NCBI GenBank assembly: GCA_021736505.1
Contig: JAIPFU010000002.1
Span: 1 to 52,900, forward strand
Direction: 5' to 3'
Source of the DNA: Spirochaetia bacterium
GTDB lineage: Bacteria > Spirochaetota > Spirochaetia > PWKH01
DNA: 52,900 bases
Notes under the pieces: model-generated
Told to the model about the DNA's origin: nothing
Database searches by the model: none
The model's input: the letters and a program-made list of their open reading frames with translations, nothing else
In this document: one piece after another, positions 23,642 to 32,539 of the stretch
Layout: every line of letters begins with the position of its first letter
How positions within the stretch are numbered: position 1 is the first letter of the stretch
Position numbers and translations under genes: made by a program

Positions 23642-24213
23642 AAAATATTTTATCTATAGGTTTTAAATTAGCATTAATCTGTGCTGTAGCGGCAATTTCG
23701 TTAAGCCTTATAAATATGATAACTGCTCCAAAAATTGAAGCTTATAAAGAACAGAAACTTTTGGAAGCTCTTGAGGCTGTTTCTTCAAACTATTCTATCG
23801 GTGAACGAACAGTTGCTGATAATGAAAAAATTGAGTATCTGTATGATCTAAATGATGAAGCAGGCAATCTCTCAGGTTATGCCTTAAGAATACGGGCAAC
23901 TGGATATGGTGGTGAAATGTGGGTACTAGCAAGCTACAATTTAGATGGATCCGTAATTACAGCAAGACTTTTAGATAATACGGAGACCCCAGGTTTAGGG
24001 AAGAAGGCAGAAGATTCCTCTTATATGAGCAAATTTGAAGGAACTGGCACCAATGGCGATCCTATTCCAGAACGAAAAAATGATCTCTCAAGTGCAGAGG
24101 CAGAGGCTGTAAGTGGTGCGACTGTTACTTTTACCGGGATAGCCAAAGCGATTGCATTTGGTTCTGATTTTGTCTCAAATGAAATGGAGGGGGTAGGCGA
24201 TGAAAATGAATAA
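23638..24213 (+). CDS. rnfG: Rnf complex subunit RnfG (FMN-binding)
   Basis: A 191-residue protein with one N-terminal membrane helix (about 7-27) and an external FMN-binding domain. The covalent FMN motif is SGATVTFTG, with Thr162 the expected attachment site. ETPGLGKK, a conserved segment of the family, is present. The ATGA overlap with rnfD indicates coupled translation. Its 3' end overlaps rnfE by 14 bases. Confidence 0.96.
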   Translation: MKNILSIGFKLALICAVAAISLSLINMITAPKIEAYKEQKLLEALEAVSSNYSIGERTVADNEKIEYLYDLNDEAGNLSGYALRIRATGYGGEMWVLASYNLDGSVITARLLDNTETPGLGKKAEDSSYMSKFEGTGTNGDPIPERKNDLSSAEAEAVSGATVTFTGIAKAIAFGSDFVSNEMEGVGDENE

Positions 24214-24823
24214 AGAATTCACCAAAGGAATTTTTAAAGAAAATCCAATATTTGTTCTGCTTTTAGGTCTATGTCCTGCACTAGGAGTTTCAAGCCAAGT
24301 TGTAAATGCAATAGGCATGGGAGCAGGAGTAATTTTTGTATTACTCAGCTCAAATATCTTTGTTTCCCTGCTGAAAAATTTCATTCCTGAAAAAGTCAGG
24401 ATTCCATCGTATATTGTTATTATAGCATCGTTTGTTACTATTGTAGAGATGGTCATGCATGCATATATACCTGCTCTTTATGAAAGTTTAGGAGTTTTTG
24501 TCCCCTTGATTGTTGTTAACTGCATCATCTTGGGAAGGGCTGAAGCTTTTGCAAATAAAAATACCTTAAAAGATTCCATTCTCGATGCTTTAGGCATGGG
24601 AATCGGGTTCACTTTGGGCTTAATACTTATTGCATTTGTACGAGAAGTTCTTGGTGCAGGGACAATCACCTTATTTCCCATTGGAAGTTTTGATGGAGTT
24701 ATCTCTTTACCCGTTATTTCGGATTCACCAATTAGAATTATTGGGCTATCCACAGGAGCTTTATTAGTAATGGGATATCTTAAGGCTTTCTTCAATTGGT
24801 ATACAGATAAAAGGAGTGCTTAA
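24200..24823 (+). CDS. rnfE: Rnf complex subunit RnfE
   Basis: A polytopic membrane protein of 207 residues, RnfA/RnfE/NqrD type. It opens KGIFKENPIFVLLLGLCPALGVS and has the inverted-repeat helices and conserved NCIILGRAEAFA. In the RnfA/RnfE pair, cysteines in these half-helices hold a buried Fe-S cluster; Cys25 and Cys113 (approximate) are candidates. GGAGGGGG is upstream; ATG 24200 or 24206 are both possible. It overlaps rnfG by 14 bases. Confidence 0.95.
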   Translation: MKMNKEFTKGIFKENPIFVLLLGLCPALGVSSQVVNAIGMGAGVIFVLLSSNIFVSLLKNFIPEKVRIPSYIVIIASFVTIVEMVMHAYIPALYESLGVFVPLIVVNCIILGRAEAFANKNTLKDSILDALGMGIGFTLGLILIAFVREVLGAGTITLFPIGSFDGVISLPVISDSPIRIIGLSTGALLVMGYLKAFFNWYTDKRSA

Positions 24824-24825
24824 CG

Positions 24826-25416
24826 ATGACATATATTGGTATTCTTATAACATATATTTTTATAAGTAACTTTATTCTAACCCAGTTTCTCGGTTTATGC
24901 CCGTTCATCGGTGTTTCAAAAAATACTGAATCCGCAGTAGGTATGGGATTTGCCGTAACTTTTGTCATGGCAATTGCTTCAATCGTTACTTGGCTGGTGT
25001 ATAATTACGTACTAGATCCTTTCGGCCTTGCATATCTGCAGACAATTACGTTTATACTTGTCATAGCTTCATTAGTACAGTTGGTTGAAATGGTTATACA
25101 GAAAATATCACCGCCCCTTTATAAAGCTTTGGGTATATATCTTCCCTTAATTACTACAAACTGTGCTGTATTGGGTATTGCCCTGATAAATATTAGTAAT
25201 GAATATACAGCAATGGAAAGCTTTATCGGCGGCATTGCTGCTGGATTAGGTTTCCTCCTTGCAATAGTTCTTATGGCAAACATAAGAGAAAAACTTGATT
25301 ACGAAAAAATACCAAAAGCTTTCAGAGGTGTTCCTATTGCATTCATTTCTGGTGGTTTGATGGCAATGGCATTCATGGCTTTTGATAAAGCTTTGTTGAC
25401 GAATTTATTTGGTTAA
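24826..25416 (+). CDS. rnfA: Rnf complex subunit RnfA
   Basis: A polytopic membrane protein of 196 residues, paralogous to RnfE and inserted in the opposite orientation. It has NFILTQFLGLCPFIGVSK near the N-terminus and LPLITTNCAVLGIALIN in the middle, both with the conserved cysteine. Length is typical. GGAG precedes ATG 24826, 2 bases after rnfE. Confidence 0.96.
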   Translation: MTYIGILITYIFISNFILTQFLGLCPFIGVSKNTESAVGMGFAVTFVMAIASIVTWLVYNYVLDPFGLAYLQTITFILVIASLVQLVEMVIQKISPPLYKALGIYLPLITTNCAVLGIALINISNEYTAMESFIGGIAAGLGFLLAIVLMANIREKLDYEKIPKAFRGVPIAFISGGLMAMAFMAFDKALLTNLFG

Positions 25417-25437
25417 TCTATTTAGAGGATATACATA

Positions 25438-26238
25438 ATGATATTACAGGTTATATACGCTTTTTTGGCAGTTGCTGTTTTAGGAGCACTTCTTGGCTTT
25501 GGATTAGCCTTTGCAGCGAAAAAACTGGCAGTTGAAAAGGACGATAGAATTGTGCAAGTAGAGGAAGCGCTGCCTGGCGCCAATTGCGGCGCTTGCGGCT
25601 TTGCAGGATGTTCAGCCTATGCAGAGGCCATTGTAATGGAGGGGGCAGAAATTGATCTATGCGCCCCTGGCGGAAGTGAAACAATAAACCGCATAGCTGA
25701 AATCATGGGAAAAGAAACTACTGCTGCAAAAACAAAAATGGTTGCAAAAGTTCATTGTAATGGGAATTTTGAAACGAGCAAGAAAGATTTTAACTATCAG
25801 GGAATAGAAGATTGTAATGCCGCATATATTTATTTCCAGGGTGATAAAACTTGTAAGTATGGCTGCCTCGCATTGGGAAGCTGTATAGCTGTATGCCCAG
25901 TCAATGCAATAACAAAAGGCTCAGATGATAAAATTTATGTTGATAAAGAAGTTTGTATCGGATGTGAAAAATGTGTTGATGTCTGTCCCACGGGAGTTAT
26001 GAAAATGATTCCATACGATGCTGATTATTACGTTGCATGTAATTCCCTTGATAAAGGCGGTGCTGTGAGAAAATACTGCAGTGTTGGATGTATCGGCTGT
26101 AAAATTTGTGAAAGAAAGTTTCCTGATGCTGGTTTTGAAGTGAAAAATAATTTATCTTTGACAAAATATGATAAGGAGTATTCTGAACGAGCTGAAGCTG
26201 CAGAAGCTTGTCCTACAAAATGCATTCATAAGATTTAA
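25438..26238 (+). CDS. rnfB: Rnf complex subunit RnfB (Fe-S electron carrier)
   Basis: RnfB is the ferredoxin-facing subunit. The 266-residue protein has one N-terminal membrane helix (5-27), the Fe-S motif NCGACGFAGCSAYAE with Cys50, Cys53, Cys58 and Cys75, and then two ferredoxin-type 4Fe-4S sets (GCLALGSCIAVCP, CIGCEKCVDVCP). More cysteines near the end (CSVGCIGCKICER and CPTKC) add further clusters. AGAGGA precedes ATG 25438. It completes the order C-D-G-E-A-B. Confidence 0.96.
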   Translation: MILQVIYAFLAVAVLGALLGFGLAFAAKKLAVEKDDRIVQVEEALPGANCGACGFAGCSAYAEAIVMEGAEIDLCAPGGSETINRIAEIMGKETTAAKTKMVAKVHCNGNFETSKKDFNYQGIEDCNAAYIYFQGDKTCKYGCLALGSCIAVCPVNAITKGSDDKIYVDKEVCIGCEKCVDVCPTGVMKMIPYDADYYVACNSLDKGGAVRKYCSVGCIGCKICERKFPDAGFEVKNNLSLTKYDKEYSERAEAAEACPTKCIHKI

Positions 26239-26258
26239 GCCTGGTAATAAGGAAGCAT

Positions 26259-28199
26259 ATGAAAATAGTTTTAGGTTTATATCATAGCAAACCGCAGGGA
26301 ACTGCCAATGAAGAACATGAATTTGCGTTATACCATTGCTATCGACCGATACTGACGTATTTATATGCAAATAGTGATGTGAAATTGGCATTTTATTTAT
26401 CAGGCAGTATTTATGAATGGCTTGAAAGTAATTTTCCTGAAATAAACATGCTAATGAAAGATCTGATAAAACGGGGACAAATCGAAATTCTGAGCGGTGG
26501 ATTTTATGATCCTGCATTTCCCTTAATTGTTCAGAAAGACAGGGGAATGCAGATAGAGATGATGAATACCTATATCAGGAAGCGTTTTGGGAAAAAGCCG
26601 CATGGGGGATGGATGCCGGACCAACTGTGGAACCCCAATCTTGTTACAACCCTTAACAGCTGTGATATTAATTATATTATCTCCTTTGATCCTGATGAAA
26701 AAAAGAAAAGGAAAAGAGATAAAACCTGGTATAATCCATATGTTATGATGGATATTGGTAAATCAATAACCATACTTCCAGCATCAGATCTTATTAGTCG
26801 ACTTATACCCTTTGAGAGCGCTTTCGAAATTACTCATAAAATCCATATGGAACTTAAACATACGGAAAGTGAAGTAATAACTTTAATGATGAATGCGGAT
26901 AGTCTTATAAGTAATTTTCTGCTTAAAGACAATAGTAATCTCATAGGATATTTAGACCAATTGATCAATGAACTTGAAAAAAATGATATTAAACTTGATC
27001 TTCCTTCTTTATCATTGAAAAATATCCTTAAAAACAGAGGTCATCTCAAAGCCGGCTGGTATAATCATGAATTTATAGATGATGAAACAATAGATTTTCA
27101 TGATATGCTTCATAAATATCCTGAAGCATTTACAACATATAACAAAATGTTCTACATACAGAAACTTATAGCGGGAATTAGGAAAGATAAATCACGGAAA
27201 AAGAGTGCTTCCCTGGAAGTGATGAAATCACAAAGTGCTATGTATTTCTGGCCGGAAAAGAACGGCGGCATATATAAGAATTATCTGAGAAAAGAGCAGC
27301 ATAAGCATCTAATAGAAGCAGAAAAAATTACAAGAGAAAAAGGAGTGTTCACAACTTCTCTCAATACTTTTGATCTCGATGCAGATGAAAGGGATGAGTA
27401 TATTTACCGAGGGAAAAATATTACAGCAGTTATTGACAGTAAAGGTGCCTCTTTAAGTTCTTTGGATTATTTAGTAAGCTCTTGGAATTATCTGGATACT
27501 TTTACTGGTCGGCAAAATGATGATTTTTTTATTTCCCCATACAAATACGGTGAATCATGCCGGCAGAACTGTTTTTCTGACATATTTACAAGTCATCCTG
27601 ATATAACTATTGAAAAGAAGTATGATAAAAATTCTTCAATAAATCTGGAACAAGACCTTTATGAAGTAAAAGATTATGATAAGGAGTCCAAAGTAGTTTG
27701 TTTAACGAATACTATTCACGAAGTGATTGATCAGAAAGTGGTTTCAGTAAATATAGAAAAGCAGTTCTTGTGCAGATCAAATTCTGTCGAAGTAAAATAT
27801 GAAATAAAGAATACAACTGACAATCCCTTAGATATTTACTTCATTTCAGAGTTGAATCTTTCCTTTGGATTTGAGGGAATAGAGTATGTAAGCATTAAGA
27901 AAGCAGATGCAGAAAAAAATATTAAACTTGAACAGAATAATGAGCTGACAAATGTTAAGCATCTTCAGATAAATGACAATGTAAATAAGACACAGTTGAG
28001 TATATTCACTAATAAAAGGTGTACAGTCAGAACAGAAAATTACAGCACAACCATTCAAACAAGATTCGGGGAAGAAGATATCTATCAGCACACTGTATTC
28101 AGCCCGATGTGGCATGTAGCAATACCAGGAAATGAGACTTGGCATAATTCAGTAGGATTAAGAATAGAGAAGAGAAAAAGTCATATAAGGAGACATTAA
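26259..28199 (+). CDS. GH57-family glucanotransferase-like protein, altered active site
   Basis: A 646-residue protein built like GH57 4-alpha-glucanotransferases: an N-terminal catalytic barrel (about 1-300) and C-terminal beta-rich regions of the DUF1925/1926 kind. It has HSKPQG where HNHQPxG is usual, EILSGGFYDP, and GGWMPDQLW (116-124) where the family has GxWLxExxW. So the nucleophile Glu is Asp121. Asp215 in MNADSL may correspond to the family's second catalytic Asp. It may have changed or lost activity. AAGGAAG precedes ATG 26259; prfB begins one base after its stop. Confidence 0.75.
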   Translation: MKIVLGLYHSKPQGTANEEHEFALYHCYRPILTYLYANSDVKLAFYLSGSIYEWLESNFPEINMLMKDLIKRGQIEILSGGFYDPAFPLIVQKDRGMQIEMMNTYIRKRFGKKPHGGWMPDQLWNPNLVTTLNSCDINYIISFDPDEKKKRKRDKTWYNPYVMMDIGKSITILPASDLISRLIPFESAFEITHKIHMELKHTESEVITLMMNADSLISNFLLKDNSNLIGYLDQLINELEKNDIKLDLPSLSLKNILKNRGHLKAGWYNHEFIDDETIDFHDMLHKYPEAFTTYNKMFYIQKLIAGIRKDKSRKKSASLEVMKSQSAMYFWPEKNGGIYKNYLRKEQHKHLIEAEKITREKGVFTTSLNTFDLDADERDEYIYRGKNITAVIDSKGASLSSLDYLVSSWNYLDTFTGRQNDDFFISPYKYGESCRQNCFSDIFTSHPDITIEKKYDKNSSINLEQDLYEVKDYDKESKVVCLTNTIHEVIDQKVVSVNIEKQFLCRSNSVEVKYEIKNTTDNPLDIYFISELNLSFGFEGIEYVSIKKADAEKNIKLEQNNELTNVKHLQINDNVNKTQLSIFTNKRCTVRTENYSTTIQTRFGEEDIYQHTVFSPMWHVAIPGNETWHNSVGLRIEKRKSHIRRH

Positions 28200-28200
28200 A

Positions 28201-29299
28201 ATGATTCAGGACGAACTGCAAACTGTTACATATGTTAAGAAAGAGATTGAAAATACTTGGAGGCGTCTTTGACTCGGACAAAAAACAAAAAGAAATTAAG
28301 TTAATTGAACAGGAAATTCAGTCACCAGATTTTTGGAATAACCAGGAAAAAGCGGAAAAGAAAATTCAGCGAATGAATTACCTTCGAGAAATACTTGATC
28401 CTTGGTCTGCATTGAAATCGGAGGCTGATGAAACCATAGAGTATATTAAATTGCTCGAAGAAGAGGGGGAAGAAGACGCATATCTGGATGAAATTGAAAA
28501 AAAAGTAAGTTCTATAAAAAAACAGTTCGATACATTAATTGTACAATCTCTGCTAAATGGTAAATATGATAATAAAAATGCTTTCTTTACGATACATTCC
28601 GGAGCAGGTGGAACGGAAGCTTGTGATTGGGTGAACATGCTTCTAAGAATGTATATGCGTTGGACCGAGCGCAAAAATTATCCAACAGAGATTCTTGATA
28701 TGCAGGAAGCTGAAGGTGGAATAAAATCCGTAACAATTCAGATAAACGGAAAGAATGTATACGGTTATTTAAAAGGTGAAGCAGGTATTCACAGGCTTGT
28801 GAGAATTTCACCTTTTGATTCCAATAAAAGAAGACATACTTCATTTGCTTCTGTATATGTTTCCCCGGTTATTGATGATGAAATAGAAATAGACATTAAA
28901 CCCGAAGATATTCGAGTTGATACATATAGAGCCTCTGGTGCAGGAGGGCAGCATGTTAACAAAACAGATTCTGCTGTTAGAATTACCCATTTTGAAACTG
29001 GTATTGTTGTTCAATGCCAAAATGAAAGAAGTCAGCATAAGAATCGTGCAACCGCATTACGGGTACTTAAATCAAGACTTCTGGAATACTTTGAAGAAAA
29101 GCAGGAAAAAGAGCAGGCTGAACACGCTATTGAAAAAAAAGATATTTCTTGGGGAAACCAGATTCGGTCGTATGTTTTTCATCCGTATACCATGGTAAAA
29201 GATCATAGAACAAATGAACAGGTAGGTAATATTCAAGCTGTTATGGATGGAGATTTGGATCGCTTTATTGAAGCGTTTCTTAAACAGAATTGGAATTAA
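28201..29299 (+). CDS. prfB: Peptide chain release factor 2 with programmed +1 frameshift
   Basis: RF2 ends translation at UGA and UAA. The gene is read as 28201-28269 joined to 28271-29299. The first frame runs 23 codons from ATG 28201 (AAGGAG upstream) to an in-frame TGA at 28270-28272, at the site CTT-TGA-C. An internal Shine-Dalgarno GGAGG (28259-28263) lies exactly 3 bases before CTT, the same spacing as in E. coli. After the shift the frame gives 342 more residues, 365 in total. SPF (203-205) reads the stop codon and GGQ (248-250) triggers hydrolysis. The TGA makes synthesis self-regulating: low RF2 favours shifting. Confidence 0.97.
28259..28273 (+). promoter_or_regulatory. prfB recoding site (internal SD plus CTTTGAC)
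   Basis: GGAGG, a 3-base spacer, CTT, then TGA followed by C. This is the classic +1 slippery arrangement of RF2 genes; the C after TGA makes it a weak stop, which promotes shifting. Confidence 0.95.
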
Positions 29300-29303
29300 A
29301 TAC

Positions 29304-30545
29304 ATGTATAGAGAAAAGATATGGATATTGGTTTTTATAATTATTCCTATAAGTTGCCTACATATATCATCAATGGAATTGGAATTTAATGAACCAGAAT
29401 GGAGATTAGGAATAACCGTCCATAATCAGCAAGAAATCTTTTCAGAAGATTATGATATTTTAATTCAGGGATCTGTAAGAAAATCATTTATAGATATGTT
29501 TGAAAATTACCATATAAAAAAAGTTTCTCCTGGAGATCGAGAAGTCTTGTTTAAGAGATATAGAATTGCCGAAGAGCAGGCATTATTAGATGATTATCAT
29601 GATAAGAAGTCTTCCTTTGATAAATCACTCTTTGTTATGGATGAAGATTCGGAAAATATAGATCTTAATTCTAATGTAGAAGTTGAAACATATGCCGAAA
29701 AAAAATTAAAGCTTCAGGAAAAACTTAATAATTATCAAGATTTTCTTTCTGATATTGATTTTGTTCCAATCAAAATAATTGACCTTCAGAAAAAAAGAGT
29801 CCTTCAAGATATTCAGGCAGCAGAGATGCTTATGTCTGAGCATTCCCTCGATTGTATATTGGGTATTGAAATTATGAGACTGCGAGGTGATTTATTTCTT
29901 CATACATACTCCTATAAGGGCGAGAAAAACGAAGCATTTAAAACTATCCAAACCGAAAAAATTTCATTTTCTGAACTTTCAGAAATCTCTCATATTTTCA
30001 AAAAATCACTAATTTCTGAAATACTTGGTAATGATATCTATGCGTATTATCAGAAAAAAGAGCAGGAAACCGATATTTTCAATGCTCTAACTGGAGTTAA
30101 TTATCAATTTATTACCTTTCCTCCGACTGATACATACATTACAGTTCCATTTAAAACCAGTATAGGAGACGATTCTTTTAAGACGATTTTCGATAGAGGT
30201 ATGCAGATAGTTAGCATTCGCGACGGTTATAATAATCATCTGCAGAGTTATGTATTTCCCGATGGAGAGACAGAAAATGCAAATGTCCAAACAAAAAATT
30301 TAGATAAGAATTGGTATATTAATCTAAATGAAACAGGTAAAAAGCAGGCACAATTTTATAGAAAACTGGCAATTGCAATTGAAAGTTTATCTGTAACAAG
30401 TATAGTATATGGATTGCGTTTTTTAGAAATGGCAGAGGATCAACAGAATACCCTGGAGTGGGGATTTAGGAGCATGTTGGGGGTGAACGTAGTTCTTTTT
30501 GCCGATATGCTTTTAGAATTAGCAGACTATATTAGGGAAAACTAG
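29304..30545 (+). CDS. Putative exported protein, function unknown
   Basis: A 413-residue protein with a hydrophobic N-terminus (about 6-20, ending in PISCLHISS) that looks like a signal peptide or anchor; PISC is a poor lipobox. The body is charged with a coiled-coil-prone stretch around 125-145 and no recognised domain. The C-terminus has a mildly hydrophobic helix. The frame is open back to 29247 inside prfB, but ATG 29304, four bases after prfB, is the likely start. It sits between prfB and ftsY, near the Lol genes, which hints at an envelope role. Confidence 0.65.
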   Translation: MYREKIWILVFIIIPISCLHISSMELEFNEPEWRLGITVHNQQEIFSEDYDILIQGSVRKSFIDMFENYHIKKVSPGDREVLFKRYRIAEEQALLDDYHDKKSSFDKSLFVMDEDSENIDLNSNVEVETYAEKKLKLQEKLNNYQDFLSDIDFVPIKIIDLQKKRVLQDIQAAEMLMSEHSLDCILGIEIMRLRGDLFLHTYSYKGEKNEAFKTIQTEKISFSELSEISHIFKKSLISEILGNDIYAYYQKKEQETDIFNALTGVNYQFITFPPTDTYITVPFKTSIGDDSFKTIFDRGMQIVSIRDGYNNHLQSYVFPDGETENANVQTKNLDKNWYINLNETGKKQAQFYRKLAIAIESLSVTSIVYGLRFLEMAEDQQNTLEWGFRSMLGVNVVLFADMLLELADYIREN

Positions 30546-30565
30546 AGAAACAGGAGAATTATTAC

Positions 30566-31438
30566 ATGAAATTGAATTTTGGGAAAAAGATAGCATCAAT
30601 TTTCAATAAATCATTAAAATATGAAGATTTTTTTGAAGACCTCGAAGATCTGCTTGTAGAAGGAGATTTAGGAGCTTCTGCAGCTATGGAAGTATCCGAT
30701 GATCTAAAAAATTATTGCAGCAGAAATAAAGTAAAAAATGAAAATGAATTGCTCCTGGAAATGAAAAATTTGCTCAGTAAATATATTGAAACATATGAAC
30801 CATGCATTGATTCAAAAAAACAGAATGTATTTTTGGTTTTAGGTGTAAATGGTGTAGGAAAAACTACGACAATTGCTAAAATGGCATCCAGGTACATGAA
30901 ACAGGGAGAAACAGCAGTTCTTGGGGCGGCAGACACATTCAGAGCCGCAGCTATTGATCAGTTGGAGCTGCATGCAGAACGGCTTGGTTGCAGAATTGTT
31001 AAGCAAAGGCCGGGGGCAGATCCTGGAGCTGTTGTCTTTGATACTATTGAAAGCGCCGTATCCCAGAATAACTCAATAGTCTTAATTGATACTGCAGGAA
31101 GAATGCATACAAAAAAGAATTTAGTAAAGGAGTTGCAGAAACTTAATAAAATTATAATGTCCAAAATTGAAAAAACACATTTTCATAAAATCCTTGTTAT
31201 TGATGCTACGACTGGACAAAATGGCTTAAGACAAGCGGAAATGTTTCATGAAGCTGTAGGAATTGATGCCGTTATTTTAACAAAGTATGATTCTGCTTCT
31301 AAAGGCGGAACTATCATACAAATTGGCAAAAATTTCAGTATTCCTATTGCATTTGTTGGTGTTGGAGAAAAATATGATGATCTGAATCTTTTTGATAAAA
31401 ATGAATTTTTGGATACACTTCTTGGTTTAAACTTGTAA
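30566..31438 (+). CDS. ftsY: Signal recognition particle receptor FtsY
   Basis: FtsY is the SRP receptor GTPase that docks Ffh-ribosome complexes at the membrane. The 290-residue protein has the NG domain: G1 GVNGVGKTTT (93-102), DTFRAAAIDQL, the DTAGR switch and TKYD. It lacks the acidic A domain of E. coli FtsY, as in many compact homologues. AGGAG lies upstream of ATG 30566, 20 bases after the exported unknown. Confidence 0.97.
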   Translation: MKLNFGKKIASIFNKSLKYEDFFEDLEDLLVEGDLGASAAMEVSDDLKNYCSRNKVKNENELLLEMKNLLSKYIETYEPCIDSKKQNVFLVLGVNGVGKTTTIAKMASRYMKQGETAVLGAADTFRAAAIDQLELHAERLGCRIVKQRPGADPGAVVFDTIESAVSQNNSIVLIDTAGRMHTKKNLVKELQKLNKIIMSKIEKTHFHKILVIDATTGQNGLRQAEMFHEAVGIDAVILTKYDSASKGGTIIQIGKNFSIPIAFVGVGEKYDDLNLFDKNEFLDTLLGLNL

Positions 31439-31513
31439 GACAAAACTTTAATTTTTTTTAAGTAAGAAGGATGAGTACAGCAGAAGCCGAGAAATTTAAA
31501 GTAAAAACATGAT

Positions 31514-32539
31514 ATGAAGAAAATTATTAGCATCATTCTACAATGTACAGTTATCTTATCAGCGATTTTTTTTCAAATTCCAGCTGAAGCAGCGTCATTC
31601 AATGAAGATGAGATTAAGGAAGGTGTTTACAGATCAAACAGTATTGGACTGCTGTTTGAGGAAGTAGAAACTATTAATTCTGCAAAATTTACCATAAAAA
31701 TAGAAAAAACCGATACTCACGAGTATACGAAACATCATTATATACAATCTGAACTCAGAGGCAGAACCATTGAAAATTATTCTAAAGATGGACAACTAGA
31801 ATCAGTTGAAGAAATACATTCTGAAGGAAATGTTCAGACCATATATAAAAACGGCAAACTTATCAAGGAAATTATAGAGCAGGGAGGAGATAGGGAAGAG
31901 CATCATTATGCCTATGTGAATAATCGTATTGAGATAGTCGAAATCTGGGAAAACGGTGAACTGCAGTATATTGATAAGATTTTTCTAGGTGGTGCTAATC
32001 AACTTCGTAGTATTAGTAGAATAGATGCAGATACAGATGAGTTCCTTTCATATTACATTGCCGGAAATAAATTAGATGTAATTGGGGACACAGCATCATT
32101 CACATTGTACAAGTCAGTTTTCAAAGGTACAATTGAAGAAACTTGGACTGGGGGTGAGTTAGAAAAGATAGTTAAAAAAACTATCATTGATGAACAGAAT
32201 AAGGAAATTACAGAAATATTTCCTCAGACGAATTTTTCAAGCAAGCGTATATATAACAATGACTTTCTTATTAAAGAAATAGTATTAAATGGAAGCAAGG
32301 AAAAGGTGTATACATATACCTATACTGATAATGGTCTTCTGAAGAGTGAGACTGAGGAATATAATGATCAAACATTTAGAACAGAGAATGAATACAACCC
32401 GCAGGGTATTCAGATAAAGCAGAGTATTTTTGAAAATGGTACATTAAGGGAAGTACTTGAATTTAATAATAACGGGAACCTTATACAGGAAACTATTTAT
32501 AGCAATGGGAAAATAATATACAGTAAAGAGTATGAATAA
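31514..32539 (+). CDS. Secreted repeat protein (YwqK/MORN-like), coupled to the Lol exporter
   Basis: A 341-residue protein with a clear signal peptide (about 1-27, ending AEA). The rest consists of imperfect 20-25 residue strand repeats such as YKNGKLIKEI, WENGELQYI, ENGTLREVLEF and YSNGKIIYSKEY, the pattern of YwqK/MORN-type beta repeats. These usually form flat sheets binding lipids or proteins. It overlaps the downstream permease gene by 8 bases (ATGAATAA), so the two are translationally coupled, and it may be a periplasmic partner of the lipoprotein exporter. That role is inferred. Confidence 0.7.
   Translation: MKKIISIILQCTVILSAIFFQIPAEAASFNEDEIKEGVYRSNSIGLLFEEVETINSAKFTIKIEKTDTHEYTKHHYIQSELRGRTIENYSKDGQLESVEEIHSEGNVQTIYKNGKLIKEIIEQGGDREEHHYAYVNNRIEIVEIWENGELQYIDKIFLGGANQLRSISRIDADTDEFLSYYIAGNKLDVIGDTASFTLYKSVFKGTIEETWTGGELEKIVKKTIIDEQNKEITEIFPQTNFSSKRIYNNDFLIKEIVLNGSKEKVYTYTYTDNGLLKSETEEYNDQTFRTENEYNPQGIQIKQSIFENGTLREVLEFNNNGNLIQETIYSNGKIIYSKEYE

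Noticed and set aside
28232..28270. prfB starting at an internal codon in the second frame
   Set aside because: The upstream frame from ATG 28201 with its SD and the CTTTGAC site explains the N-terminus and gives the normal RF2 length.
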